6,784 nucleotides of DNA from Paracoccaceae bacterium (GCA_007128865.1 SKWP01000240.1:1-6784); one strand, 5' to 3'; numbered from the stretch's first letter, positions 1 through 6,383 are shown. The notes: a model not told the origin generated them from the letters alone. Program-made: numbers and translations.

Positions 1-1777
1 CCGGCATCCCCCTGCCCTGCTCGGAAACCACCAGCGTCGCCAGCCCGCTGCCGCCGCCAAAGCCGCGCACGCTGAGACAATAGCTGCCGGCATCGAGGCG
101 CTGCTCGATCAGGCTGTCGGTGGTCATCGCGTTCGGGGCGTCGTCGTTTTCGGCGATGACACTGCCGGTATCGTCCAGAACCGTCAGCACGGTGTCGAGC
201 CCGTCGGCGCCGCGCGCCTCGATCCGCAGATCCATGGCCGCGGAAAGCTGCACGAACCAGTCGGCGCGCCCGTCGCGCGGCACTTGCGAACTGGCCGTGA
301 AGCCTTCGCCCCCGGGCTCCATCCTGCCCAGATCGACGATTGCTGCAGGGTCGCCGCAGGGGCCGGCCGGATCGCCGGCAAAGCCGGGGCCGGGAACGGG
401 CGCGGGCGTGGGCGTGGGCGTGAAGCCGGGCTGTCCGCCGGCTTCGGCGACGGCAAGGGTCATGGTGCCGCCGCTGCCGCCAAACCCGCGCACGCTGAGG
501 CAATAGTCGCCGGCAGCGAGGTTCCGGACGATGCGGCTGTCTGTTCCCAACCCGGGGAAATCATCGTTCTCGGCCAGGATCGCACCGCGGGCGTCCAGCA
601 GCGAAAGCACCGTGTCGAAAGCCGTGCTGCTGGCGTCGATCTGCAGTTCCATCGGCACCGCGAGGCTGAGCGTCCAGTCGGCGCGGCTGCCGGTTTCGAC
701 CCGTGCCTCGCGCTGCAGGGCGCCGAAACCCGCGGCCAGCCGCCCGAGGCCGTCGGTAAGGGCCGGATCGCCGCAGGGGCGGGCAAGGTCAACCGGGGCG
801 GCGGGTTGCGGTGCGCCGCCCTCGATATCGCCCGGCAAGGGTGCGGGGCCGGGGGCCGGCGCCGCGGCGCCCTGCTCCTGAACCGTCACCACAGCCGCCC
901 CCCCGCTGCCGCCAAAGCCGCGCACGCTGACACAGTAAAGCCCGGTGCCCAGCGTCTCGGTCACGCTGCTGTCGGTTCCCATACCGGGAAAGTCGTCGTT
1001 TTCGGCAATCATTCGGCCTTCGGCGGAATGAAGGGACAGGACGGTATCCAGTTCGGAACTCGTCGCATCGATCCGCAGGGTCATTGCAGCATCGAGCCCG
1101 AGGATCCATTCGGCATTTCCGCCCCGCGGCACCGAAACCGGCTGCGCCAGCCGGCCGAAGCCCGGATCGAGATAGCCGAGAATGTCGGTCCGCCCGTGGC
1201 AGGGAGCGCCGGCGGGAAAGGCGGCAGCGATATCGCCCGGCCCAAGCCCCGGCGTCTCGGGCGCGGCCGGCGGGGCGGCCGGTACACCGCCGATGCCAAG
1301 GCTCAGCACCACCTCGGCCGGCATCTGCGTCGGGCTGTCGAGCATCCGGACCTGTGCGCAATAGCTGCCGGGGCCCAGATCGAGCGTCAGCAGCGCATCG
1401 GGATACCCTGCCCCGTCGTCATCCCAGTCGATAACCGACCCGTCGGAGGCGAAAACGGTCAGGAACGGATCGCCTTCTTCGCCGACGGTTTGCGTCTGCA
1501 AACTGACCTGGTTCGGCGCGGTCAGCGAGAATTCCAGATAGATCGGCTCGAACCGGACCATCTGCAACCGCGACGGCGCCGGGGCGCCGGCAATATCGAC
1601 CGGAATCGGCAACAGCCGTGTAAGCCCCAGCGGCTGGCCACAGGCACCGCGCGGAAGGCCGAGATCCATTGCCTCCTGCGGGGCGGTCTGGGCCGGGGCC
1701 GCCCCGGGAAAGGCCAGTCCCGAAGCGAGCAGCATGGCTGCCGCAAGGGGGGTAATCGGGAAGCTGAAATGTGTCAT
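1..1777 (-). CDS. Exported protein with four PPC-like repeat modules (3' end beyond window)
   Basis: The frame stays open for 592 codons from ATG 1777-1775 to the left edge, so the C-terminus is missing. The start is supported by GAGG (1787-1784) six bases upstream and by a signal peptide directly after it: a hydrophobic stretch at residues 8-24, then APA|Q, with likely cleavage after A29. The n-region is poor in basic residues. The mature part has four related modules, at about residues 46-162, 193-301, 335-446 and 474-587, joined by Pro/Ala/Gly/Thr linkers. Modules 2-4 share ADW (AEW in module 2), a (D/E)-x-DTVL-type strand, AENDD, TDS and YC(L/V)SVRGFGG. This pattern fits pre-peptidase C-terminal (PPC) beta-sandwich domains, which usually accompany secreted proteases. 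Each module has two cysteines, 89-94 residues apart (46/140, 193/282, 335/426, 474/567), and there are no others, so one disulfide per module is likely. No catalytic domain is visible in this part. It is divergent from glcD and probably functionally unrelated. The coding call is secure; the function is unknown. Confidence 0.88.
   Translation of the reverse strand, partial: MTHFSFPITPLAAAMLLASGLAFPGAAPAQTAPQEAMDLGLPRGACGQPLGLTRLLPIPVDIAGAPAPSRLQMVRFEPIYLEFSLTAPNQVSLQTQTVGEEGDPFLTVFASDGSVIDWDDDGAGYPDALLTLDLGPGSYCAQVRMLDSPTQMPAEVVLSLGIGGVPAAPPAAPETPGLGPGDIAAAFPAGAPCHGRTDILGYLDPGFGRLAQPVSVPRGGNAEWILGLDAAMTLRIDATSSELDTVLSLHSAEGRMIAENDDFPGMGTDSSVTETLGTGLYCVSVRGFGGSGGAAVVTVQEQGAAAPAPGPAPLPGDIEGGAPQPAAPVDLARPCGDPALTDGLGRLAAGFGALQREARVETGSRADWTLSLAVPMELQIDASSTAFDTVLSLLDARGAILAENDDFPGLGTDSRIVRNLAAGDYCLSVRGFGGSGGTMTLAVAEAGGQPGFTPTPTPAPVPGPGFAGDPAGPCGDPAAIVDLGRMEPGGEGFTASSQVPRDGRADWFVQLSAAMDLRIEARGADGLDTVLTVLDDTGSVIAENDDAPNAMTTDSLIEQRLDAGSYCLSVRGFGGGSGLATLVVSEQGRGMP
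17..358 (-). repeat. PPC-like module 4
   Basis: Encodes about residues 474-587, beginning CGDPAAIVDLGR and containing ADWFVQL, LDTVLTVLDD, AENDDAPN and YCLSVRGFGG (Cys474 and Cys567). Further modules or a catalytic domain could follow beyond the left edge. The coding DNA of the RGFGG region recurs almost unchanged near positions 50-80, 475-505 and 905-935. Confidence 0.75.
398..421 (-). repeat. Hexanucleotide tandem repeat encoding a Thr-Pro linker
   Basis: On the plus strand this is GGGCGC followed by three GGGCGT units, four 6-bp units in all. Read on the minus strand it encodes TPTPTPAP (residues 453-460), the linker between modules 3 and 4. A repeat of this kind can gain or lose units by slippage without breaking the frame. 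Confidence 0.85.
440..775 (-). repeat. PPC-like module 3
   Basis: Encodes about residues 335-446, beginning with CGDPAL and containing ADWTLSL, FDTVLSLLD, AENDDFPGLGTDS and YCLSVRGFGGSGG (Cys335 and Cys426). This copy is the best match to the usual PPC pattern of a DTVL strand, an acidic NDD turn, a TDS turn and a G-x-Y-x-x-x-V strand. Confidence 0.75.
875..1201 (-). repeat. PPC-like module 2
   Basis: Encodes about residues 193-301. It begins at Cys193 and contains AEWILGL, DTVLSLH, AENDDFPGMGTDS and YCVSVRGFGGSGG, with the second Cys at 282. It is closely similar to module 3 at protein level. Many codons differ synonymously, which points to an old duplication kept by selection on the protein. 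Confidence 0.75.
1292..1642 (-). repeat. PPC-like module 1 (divergent copy)
   Basis: Encodes about residues 46-162 of the exported protein. It follows the same plan as the other three modules: a first Cys (46), a strand with DPFLTVF, an acidic DWDDDG turn, and GPGSYC with the second Cys (140). It lacks the RGFGG ending and the AENDD motif. The acidic turn could bind Ca2+, but that is inference. This is the oldest or most diverged copy. Confidence 0.6.
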
Positions 1778-1783
1778 GGTCGA

Positions 1784-1787
1784 CCTC
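1784..1787 (-). promoter_or_regulatory. Ribosome binding site of the PPC-repeat gene
   Basis: GAGG on the minus strand lies six bases before ATG 1777-1775. No in-frame ATG is found upstream back to about position 1860, and the signal peptide begins right here, so this site fixes the start. Confidence 0.7.
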
Positions 1788-1900
1788 GACAATTCGGCAC
1801 GGCACCGCTGCCGGCCGAAAAATCCTGCGCCAATCCGGCCGTCCCGGCAAGCAGACGCGCATGAAGCGGCGCAGAATGCGTGCCACGGTGGCGCAGACAC

Positions 1901-1929
1901 TTGCAAACCCGCCCGATTGGTTATATTAA
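1901..1929 (+). promoter_or_regulatory. Candidate sigma70-type promoter for the glc operon
   Basis: TTGCAA (1901-1906) and TATTAA (1924-1929) are separated by 17 bases and resemble -35 and -10 hexamers (TTGACA and TATAAT). They lie in the only clearly AT-rich patch of the window, about 50 bases before the glcD start. An alternative -10, TATATT at 1922-1927, would give a 15-base spacer. The choice of hexamers is tentative; that the promoter lies in this patch is more likely. Confidence 0.4.
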
Positions 1930-1937
1930 TTTACCAA
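1917..1937 (+). promoter_or_regulatory. Inverted repeat TTGGT-N11-ACCAA, candidate operator
   Basis: TTGGT (1917-1921) and ACCAA (1933-1937) are perfect inverted half-sites flanking an AT-rich 11-base core that overlaps the proposed -10. The half-sites resemble those of GntR/FadR-subfamily regulators of the PdhR, LldR and GlcC type, which control lactate and glycolate genes. Those usually have TGGT and ACCA only about three bases apart, so this wider site is not a standard match. No regulator gene lies in the window. Confidence 0.35.
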
Positions 1938-1941
1938 ATAT

Positions 1942-1958
1942 GGGAGTTGAATTCTCCC
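1942..1958 (+). other. Small hairpin in the glcD leader
   Basis: GGGAG (1942-1946) and CTCCC (1954-1958) are perfect 5-bp arms around a 7-base loop that includes GAATTC bases. The hairpin ends 10 bases before the glcD Shine-Dalgarno and would sit in the mRNA leader, if the promoter is placed correctly. It could be chance. Confidence 0.35.
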
Positions 1959-1968
1959 GCAGCGGAAC

Positions 1969-1975
1969 AGGAAGG
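1969..1975 (+). promoter_or_regulatory. Ribosome binding site of glcD
   Basis: AGGAAGG lies five bases before ATG 1981 and is a strong Shine-Dalgarno. It supports this start over any downstream ATG. Confidence 0.75.
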
Positions 1976-1980
1976 CCGTC

Positions 1981-3417
1981 ATGGAGCTACCCGAACCGAA
2001 TCCGCAGATCCTCGCGCGGCGCGACCAGATCGTTGCGCGGCTGCGCGCTGCCCTGCCCGGAAACGACGTCATCTCGGACCCGGCCGAAACCCGTGCCTAT
2101 GAATGCGATGCGCTGACAGCCTATCGCTGCGCACCGATGGCCGTGGTCCTTCCGCGCAGCACCGAAGAGGTTTCGGCGGTTCTGCGCGTCTGCCACGAGG
2201 AAGGCGTGCCGGTGGTGCCGCGCGGCGCCGGAACATCGCTTGCCGGCGGTTCGCTGCCGACCGCCGACAGCGTGATCATCGGCGTGGCACGCATGCGCGA
2301 GGTGCTGGAAATCGACACCGCCAACCGCTGTGTCCGGGTGCAGACCGGCATCACCAACCTTGCCGTGACCGGCGCGGTCGAGGACCGCGGGTTCTTCTAT
2401 GCGCCCGATCCGTCCAGCCAGCTTGCCTGCGCCATCGCGGGCAACATCGCCATGAATTCCGGCGGCGCGCATTGCCTGAAGTACGGGGTGACCACCAACA
2501 ACCTGCTGGGCGTGACCATGGTGCTGATGGATGGCACCGTGCTGCGGCTCGGCGGCCCGTGGATGGATGCGCCGGGGCTCGACCTGCTGGGCGTGGTCTG
2601 CGGATCGGAAGGTCAGCTTGGCGTGGTGACCGAGGCGTGGCTGCGCATCCTGCCAAAGCCCGAGGGCGCGCGGCCGGTGCTGATTGCCTTCGGTTCGAAC
2701 GAGGTCGCCGGCGCCTGCGTGGCCGATATCATCCGCGCAGGCATCCTTCCGGTGGCGATCGAATTCATGGACCGGCCCTGCATCCGGGCCTGCGAGGATT
2801 TCGCCCATGCCGGCTATCCCGACTGCGAGGCGCTGCTGATCGTCGAGGTCGAGGGGTCGGAGGCCGAGATCGGCGAACAGATCGGCCTGATCCGCCAGAT
2901 AGCCGCGCGCCATGACCCGGTGGAATTCCGCGAGGCGGGCTCGGCCGAAGAGGCCGGGCGCATCTGGCTTGGCCGCAAGTCGGCCTTCGGGGCGATGGGG
3001 CAGATCGCCGACTACATGTGCCTTGACGGCACCATCCCGGTTTCGGCACTGCCGCTGGTGCTGCGCCGGATCGGCGAGCTGAGCCGCGAATTCGGGCTCG
3101 ATGTCGCCAATGTCTTTCACGCCGGCGACGGCAACATGCATCCGCTGATCCTGTTCGACGCCAACAAGCCCGGCGACCTGGAGCGCTGCGAGGCTCTGGG
3201 GGCGGCCATCCTGCGGCTCTGCGTCGAGGTCGGCGGCTGCCTGAGCGGCGAGCACGGCGTGGGCATCGAAAAGCGCGACCTTATGGTGGCCCAGTTCGAC
3301 CCTGCCGACATGGAGGCGCAGATGCGTGTCAAGGACTGCTTCGATCCGCACTGGCTGCTGAACGCGGCCAAGGTGTTTCCGTTGCAGGTTTCGGCACCGC
3401 GCCGGGTCGCAGCGTGA
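1981..3417 (+). CDS. glcD: Glycolate oxidase, FAD-binding subunit GlcD
   Basis: A 478-residue protein of the GlcD / FAD-linked oxidase family, close in length to E. coli GlcD (about 499). GlcD is the catalytic flavoprotein of the GlcDEF complex, which oxidises glycolate to glyoxylate at the inner membrane. The N-terminal half is a PCMH-type FAD-binding domain, with the pyrophosphate loop PRGAGTSLAGG at residues 80-90, APDPSS at 141-146, GNIAMNSGG at 154-162, and GSEGQLGVVTEAWLRILPKP at 208-227. The C-terminal FAD-oxidase domain has HAGDGNMHP at 380-388 and SGEHGVGIEKR at 422-432, typical substrate and flavin site motifs, and ends with the usual FDPHWLLNAAKVFP. No key motif is missing. D-lactate dehydrogenases share this fold, but the adjacent glcE and glcF make glycolate oxidase the better call. 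It is the first gene of the operon, divergent from the exported PPC-repeat gene. Confidence 0.95.
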   Translation: MELPEPNPQILARRDQIVARLRAALPGNDVISDPAETRAYECDALTAYRCAPMAVVLPRSTEEVSAVLRVCHEEGVPVVPRGAGTSLAGGSLPTADSVIIGVARMREVLEIDTANRCVRVQTGITNLAVTGAVEDRGFFYAPDPSSQLACAIAGNIAMNSGGAHCLKYGVTTNNLLGVTMVLMDGTVLRLGGPWMDAPGLDLLGVVCGSEGQLGVVTEAWLRILPKPEGARPVLIAFGSNEVAGACVADIIRAGILPVAIEFMDRPCIRACEDFAHAGYPDCEALLIVEVEGSEAEIGEQIGLIRQIAARHDPVEFREAGSAEEAGRIWLGRKSAFGAMGQIADYMCLDGTIPVSALPLVLRRIGELSREFGLDVANVFHAGDGNMHPLILFDANKPGDLERCEALGAAILRLCVEVGGCLSGEHGVGIEKRDLMVAQFDPADMEAQMRVKDCFDPHWLLNAAKVFPLQVSAPRRVAA

Positions 3418-3433
3418 CGCCCGCTTGCAGCAG

Positions 3434-3456
3434 GCGGGGGGCTGCGCGCCCCCCGC
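3434..3456 (+). repeat. GC hairpin 1 in the glcD-glcE gap
   Basis: GCGGGGGG (3434-3441) and CCCCCCGC (3449-3456) pair perfectly. An added C-G pair makes a 9-bp stem around the 5-base loop TGCGC. There is no T-run after it, so it is not a classical intrinsic terminator. G-run/C-run hairpins like this are frequent in intergenic DNA of Rhodobacteraceae genomes (from memory), which suggests a dispersed REP-like element or an mRNA-stability hairpin. Confidence 0.7.
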
Positions 3457-3465
3457 TCCCCCCCG

Positions 3466-3493
3466 CCAGGGGGAACGGCCGCGTCCCCCCTGG
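3466..3493 (+). repeat. GC hairpin 2 in the glcD-glcE gap
   Basis: CCAGGGGG (3466-3473) pairs with CCCCCTGG (3486-3493). After one A-C mismatch there is an inner ACG/CGT stem (3475-3477 with 3482-3484) closed by a GCCG tetraloop. It follows hairpin 1 by nine bases, and the two together look like one paired-hairpin unit. No T-run follows. Confidence 0.7.
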
Positions 3494-3546
3494 ACCCCCC
3501 CGGCCCGAACCCGCCGCACCCGGCACGGCCGCGGCCCGCCGAAACC

Positions 3547-3550
3547 GGAG
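3547..3550 (+). promoter_or_regulatory. Ribosome binding site that fixes the glcE start
   Basis: GGAG lies six bases before ATG 3557. The same frame is open further upstream to an ATG at 3425, but that extension (44 residues) would be translated from the two GC hairpins, is rich in Pro and Arg, and lacks GlcE similarity. The start at 3557 is therefore preferred. Confidence 0.75.
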
Positions 3551-3556
3551 ACCCTG

Positions 3557-4657
3557 ATGCGCACCGAAAGCGAAGCCGAACTCGCCGAGGCGATCCGTTC
3601 CGCGACCGGACCGCTGGCAATCCGCGGCGGGGGCACCCGCGCACCGGCACCGGCATCGGGCGACCGGCTGGACACCGCGGGTTTGTCCGGCGTGGTCCTG
3701 CACGAACCCGGCGCCCTGACGCTTGTCGCCGGGGCCGGGACGCCGCTGGCCGAGGTCGAGGCATTGCTGGCCGCCGAGGGCCAGCGGCTGCCGTTCGAGC
3801 CGCCGGACATGCGCGGCCTGCTGGGGCGCGAAGGCATATCGACCCTGGGCGGTGTGACGGCTGCCAATGCCAGCGGCCCGCGCCGGGTTCAGGCCGGTGC
3901 CTGCCGCGACCATCTGATCGGGGTGCGGTTCGTGGATGGCAGCGGCACCGTGATCAGGAATGGCGGGCGGGTGATGAAGAATGTCACCGGCTATGATCTG
4001 GTCAAGCTGATGGCGGGGTCGCATGGCACCCTGGGCGTGCTGACCGAGCTGTCGTTCAAGGTGCTGCCGACGCCCGAGGCCGAGACCACGCTGGCGATCG
4101 ACGGGCTGGAGCCGGCCGCCGCCGTGGCCGCCATGGCTGCTGCCCTGTCAACGCCGTGGGAGGTCTCGGGCGCGGCGCATCATGTCGGCGGTGCCGCATG
4201 GCTGCGCATCGAGGGCTTCGCGGCATCGGTGGCATACCGCGCGGCGCGGCTGGCCGAGGCGCTGGCGCCGTTCGGCAGCGTGACCGAAGCCGCCGACAGC
4301 CGCGCGATCTGGCGCGCGGTGCGCGACGTGGAACCCTTCCACGACCGTCCCGGAGATGTCTGGCGGTTGTCGGTGCGGCCGTCGGAGGCGCCGGAGGTGG
4401 CAGGGCGCGCGGGTGCCGATGACGCGCTGATGGACTGGGGCGGCGGGCGGCTCTGGCTGCTGATGCCGCCGGGCACCGACCTGCGCGCGCGGCTGGGCGC
4501 CTTCGAGGGGCATGCCATGCTGCTGCGCGCCGCCCCGCAAACGATTGCGCAACTCGGCAGCTTCCCGCCCGAACCGGCGCCCGTCGCGACGCTTTCGGCG
4601 GGGCTGCGCCGGCGCTTCGATCCGCGCGGCATCCTCAATCCCGGGCTCATGGGGTGA
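3557..4657 (+). CDS. glcE: Glycolate oxidase, FAD-binding subunit GlcE
   Basis: A 366-residue protein, close to E. coli GlcE (about 350). GlcE is the second, shorter PCMH-type FAD-binding subunit and is needed for activity of the GlcDEF complex. Visible motifs are the flavin loop IRGGGTRAP (22-30), a PFEPPD segment (79-84), STLGGVTAANASGPRR (95-110), GGRVMKNVTGYDLVKLMAGSHGTLGVLTE (136-164, the most conserved stretch of GlcE), and the C-terminal FDPRGILNPGLM (354-365). It lacks the long C-terminal catalytic domain of GlcD, as expected. It lies 139 bp after glcD, a gap occupied by two GC hairpins, so its expression relative to glcD may be tuned by RNA processing there (inference). The next gene begins seven bases after its stop. 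Confidence 0.95.
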   Translation: MRTESEAELAEAIRSATGPLAIRGGGTRAPAPASGDRLDTAGLSGVVLHEPGALTLVAGAGTPLAEVEALLAAEGQRLPFEPPDMRGLLGREGISTLGGVTAANASGPRRVQAGACRDHLIGVRFVDGSGTVIRNGGRVMKNVTGYDLVKLMAGSHGTLGVLTELSFKVLPTPEAETTLAIDGLEPAAAVAAMAAALSTPWEVSGAAHHVGGAAWLRIEGFAASVAYRAARLAEALAPFGSVTEAADSRAIWRAVRDVEPFHDRPGDVWRLSVRPSEAPEVAGRAGADDALMDWGGGRLWLLMPPGTDLRARLGAFEGHAMLLRAAPQTIAQLGSFPPEPAPVATLSAGLRRRFDPRGILNPGLMG

Positions 4658-4664
4658 TCGGGGA

Positions 4665-5009
4665 ATGGACGCCGGGTTGTTGCTGTTCTGGGGCGCGCTT
4701 CATATCCTTCCGGCGGTCCTGTTCGGGGTGCTTGCCAACCTGCCCGCCGGCGATGTGGCGCGCTGGGCGTTTTCCATCGCGGCGGGGGCGGTGGCAATCG
4801 GTGCGGCCGGCGTCTGGACGGGCCGGTTGGCCGGGCTGGGGCTGCTGTTCGTCATCCTGCCGGGAGGCGCCGTCGCGACGGCCCTGGCCGCGCGGGGGAT
4901 CCGGCAGCGCCTGCCGGCCGGCACGGCGCCTTTCGCCCGGCCCGCGACAACGGCGGCCGTCTATCTGGCCTGGGCGGCGGGGCTGGCCCTGCTGTCCCGG
5001 TTCATCTGA
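4665..5009 (+). CDS. Small four-helix membrane protein inside the glc operon
   Basis: A 114-residue protein whose family I do not recognise. It begins seven bases after the glcE stop. GGTGAT (4653-4658), which overlaps that stop codon, can serve as the Shine-Dalgarno, so translation is probably coupled to glcE. Hydrophobicity suggests four membrane segments at about residues 4-24, 34-51, 55-76 and 95-112, with short loops. Arg residues in the linker at about 77-92 (ARGIRQRLPAGTAPFAR) suggest that this loop is cytoplasmic. There are no cysteines and no obvious metal ligands apart from His13. Its place between glcE and glcF suggests a membrane anchor or accessory for the GlcDEF complex, but a passenger gene is equally possible. 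It is an independent reading frame with normal high-GC codon use; competing frames in this stretch give Arg/Pro/Cys-rich products. Confidence 0.8.
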   Translation: MDAGLLLFWGALHILPAVLFGVLANLPAGDVARWAFSIAAGAVAIGAAGVWTGRLAGLGLLFVILPGGAVATALAARGIRQRLPAGTAPFARPATTAAVYLAWAAGLALLSRFI

Positions 5010-5069
5010 CAACCGCGCCGGGTCGCGGAACTGCGGCGGCACCGGCAACACCTGACAAGAGTACCCGGC

Positions 5070-5074
5070 GAGGG
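5070..5074 (+). promoter_or_regulatory. Ribosome binding site of glcF
   Basis: GAGGG lies seven bases before ATG 5082. The 72-base gap between the membrane-protein stop and glcF shows no T-rich terminator, so read-through from glcDE is expected. Confidence 0.65.
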
Positions 5075-5081
5075 CGGCGAG

Positions 5082-6383
5082 ATGCAGACGAATTTCACCG
5101 AAGAACAGCTTCGCGATCCGGCAATCGCACGATCGAACCGGATCCTGCGCAGTTGCGTGCACTGCGGCTTCTGTACCGCCACCTGCCCGACCTATCAGGT
5201 GCTGGGCGACGAACTCGACAGCCCGCGCGGGCGCATCTATCTGATCAAGGACATGCTCGAAAGCGGCCGGCCCGCCGATGCCAGGACGGTCAAGCACATC
5301 GACCGCTGCCTGTCCTGCCTGGCCTGCATGACGACCTGTCCCTCGGGCGTGCACTACATGCATCTGGTCGACCATGCCCGCGCCCATATCGAACGCACCT
5401 ACCGCCGCCCGGCGATGGACCGCTTCCTGCGCTGGGCGCTGGCGCGGATCATCCCGCACCCGACACGGTTCCGGCTGGCGCTGCTGGGCGCAAAGCTGGG
5501 CCGGCCGTTCGCCTTCCTGATGCCCGACGCGCGGCTCAGGGCAATGCTGGCGATGGCGCCGAGGCAGATACCGCCGGTCAGCCGCAATGATGACCCGCAG
5601 GTGTTCGCCGCCCGCGGCGCGCGCAAGATCCGGGTCGCGCTGATGACCGGCTGCGCGCAACGGGCGCTGAACACCGACATCAACGATGCGACCATCCGGC
5701 TTCTGACCCGGCTGGGCGCAGAGGTGGTGGTGGCACCGGGCGCCGGCTGCTGCGGGGCGCTGACCCATCACATGGGCCGCGAGGCCGAAAGCCACGCCAG
5801 CGCTGCCCGCAACATCCGCGCCTGGATGGCCGAGCACCGCGGCGCCGGGCTCGATGCGGTGGTGATCAACACCAGCGGCTGCGGGACCACGGTAAAGGAC
5901 TACGGCCACATGTTCCGGTCCGACCCGCAACTGGCCGAAGACGCCGCAACGGTTGCCGGCCTGGCCTGCGACGTGACCGAACTGCTGGCCCGGATCGGCT
6001 GCACCGGCAAGGCGCCCGAGCCGCTGCGGCTTGCCTATCATGCCGCCTGTTCGCTTCAGCACGGCCAGCGGGTCCGCAGCGAACCGAAGGACTTGCTGAG
6101 GGCCGCCGGCTTTGAGGTGGTCGAACCGGCCGATCCGCATCTGTGCTGCGGCTCGGCCGGAACCTACAACCTGCTGCAGCCGGAAATCTCGACCGAACTG
6201 AAGCGCCGCAAGGTGGCAACGCTCGAGGCGCAATCCCCCGAGGCGATTGCCGCCGGCAACATCGGCTGCATGATGCAGATCGGCTCGGCCACCGGTGTGC
6301 CGGTGGTGCATACGGTCGAGTTGCTGGACTGGGCCACGGGCGGGCCGAAACCGCCGGCCCTGACCGCAGAGAACCGCATGTAG
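5082..6383 (+). CDS. glcF: Glycolate oxidase, iron-sulfur subunit GlcF
   Basis: A 433-residue protein, slightly longer than E. coli GlcF (407). GlcF carries the Fe-S centres that pass electrons from the GlcD/GlcE flavins towards the quinone pool. Two ferredoxin-like 4Fe-4S motifs are intact: C25-x2-C28-x2-C31-x3-C35-P and C76-x2-C79-x2-C82-x3-C86-P. Two cysteine-rich CCG domains follow: the first has C191, CCG at 223-225 and SGCGTT at 265-270; the second has HAACS at 320-324, CCGSAGT at 355-361 and GNIGCMMQI at 392-400. This 2x[4Fe-4S] plus 2xCCG layout is shared with GlpC and heterodisulfide-reductase-like subunits, but the context and the SPRGRIYLIKDMLE segment (47-60) mark it as GlcF. There is no transmembrane helix, so membrane attachment needs another partner, possibly the small membrane protein just upstream. 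The last 15 residues are unremarkable. It is the last recognisable gene of the operon. Confidence 0.95.
   Translation: MQTNFTEEQLRDPAIARSNRILRSCVHCGFCTATCPTYQVLGDELDSPRGRIYLIKDMLESGRPADARTVKHIDRCLSCLACMTTCPSGVHYMHLVDHARAHIERTYRRPAMDRFLRWALARIIPHPTRFRLALLGAKLGRPFAFLMPDARLRAMLAMAPRQIPPVSRNDDPQVFAARGARKIRVALMTGCAQRALNTDINDATIRLLTRLGAEVVVAPGAGCCGALTHHMGREAESHASAARNIRAWMAEHRGAGLDAVVINTSGCGTTVKDYGHMFRSDPQLAEDAATVAGLACDVTELLARIGCTGKAPEPLRLAYHAACSLQHGQRVRSEPKDLLRAAGFEVVEPADPHLCCGSAGTYNLLQPEISTELKRRKVATLEAQSPEAIAAGNIGCMMQIGSATGVPVVHTVELLDWATGGPKPPALTAENRM

Noticed and set aside
284..1864. Plus-strand reading frame of 526 codons opposite the PPC-repeat gene
   Set aside because: Its product is Arg/Gly/Ala-rich with no recognisable domain, whereas the minus strand gives a signal peptide and four conserved repeat modules. 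It is an antisense shadow in GC-rich DNA.
1882..1892. GCCAC-G-GTGGC palindrome in the divergent intergenic region
   Set aside because: It is a perfect but short (5-bp arm) palindrome of GC-rich bases with no second copy nearby, so it is too weak to call an operator on its own.
3396..3410. 15-base exact direct repeat shared with 5012-5026 (near the ends of glcD and the membrane-protein gene)
   Set aside because: It is short, made only of common GC-rich words, has no flanking mobile-element structure, and falls partly in coding sequence, so it is most likely chance.
3434..3493. Rho-independent terminator between glcD and glcE
   Set aside because: The stems are strong, but neither is followed by a run of T on the plus strand (C-runs follow instead), and termination here would separate subunits of one complex.
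3425..3556. 44-codon N-terminal extension of glcE
   Set aside because: The extension is encoded by the GC hairpins and is Pro/Arg-rich. A good ribosome binding site precedes the ATG at 3557, where GlcE similarity and normal length begin.
1987..3867. Minus-strand reading frame of 626 codons opposite glcD and the start of glcE
   Set aside because: It is antisense to clear glcD/glcE coding sequence, its product is His/Arg/Gly-rich and low in complexity, and it runs across a gene boundary and the GC hairpins.
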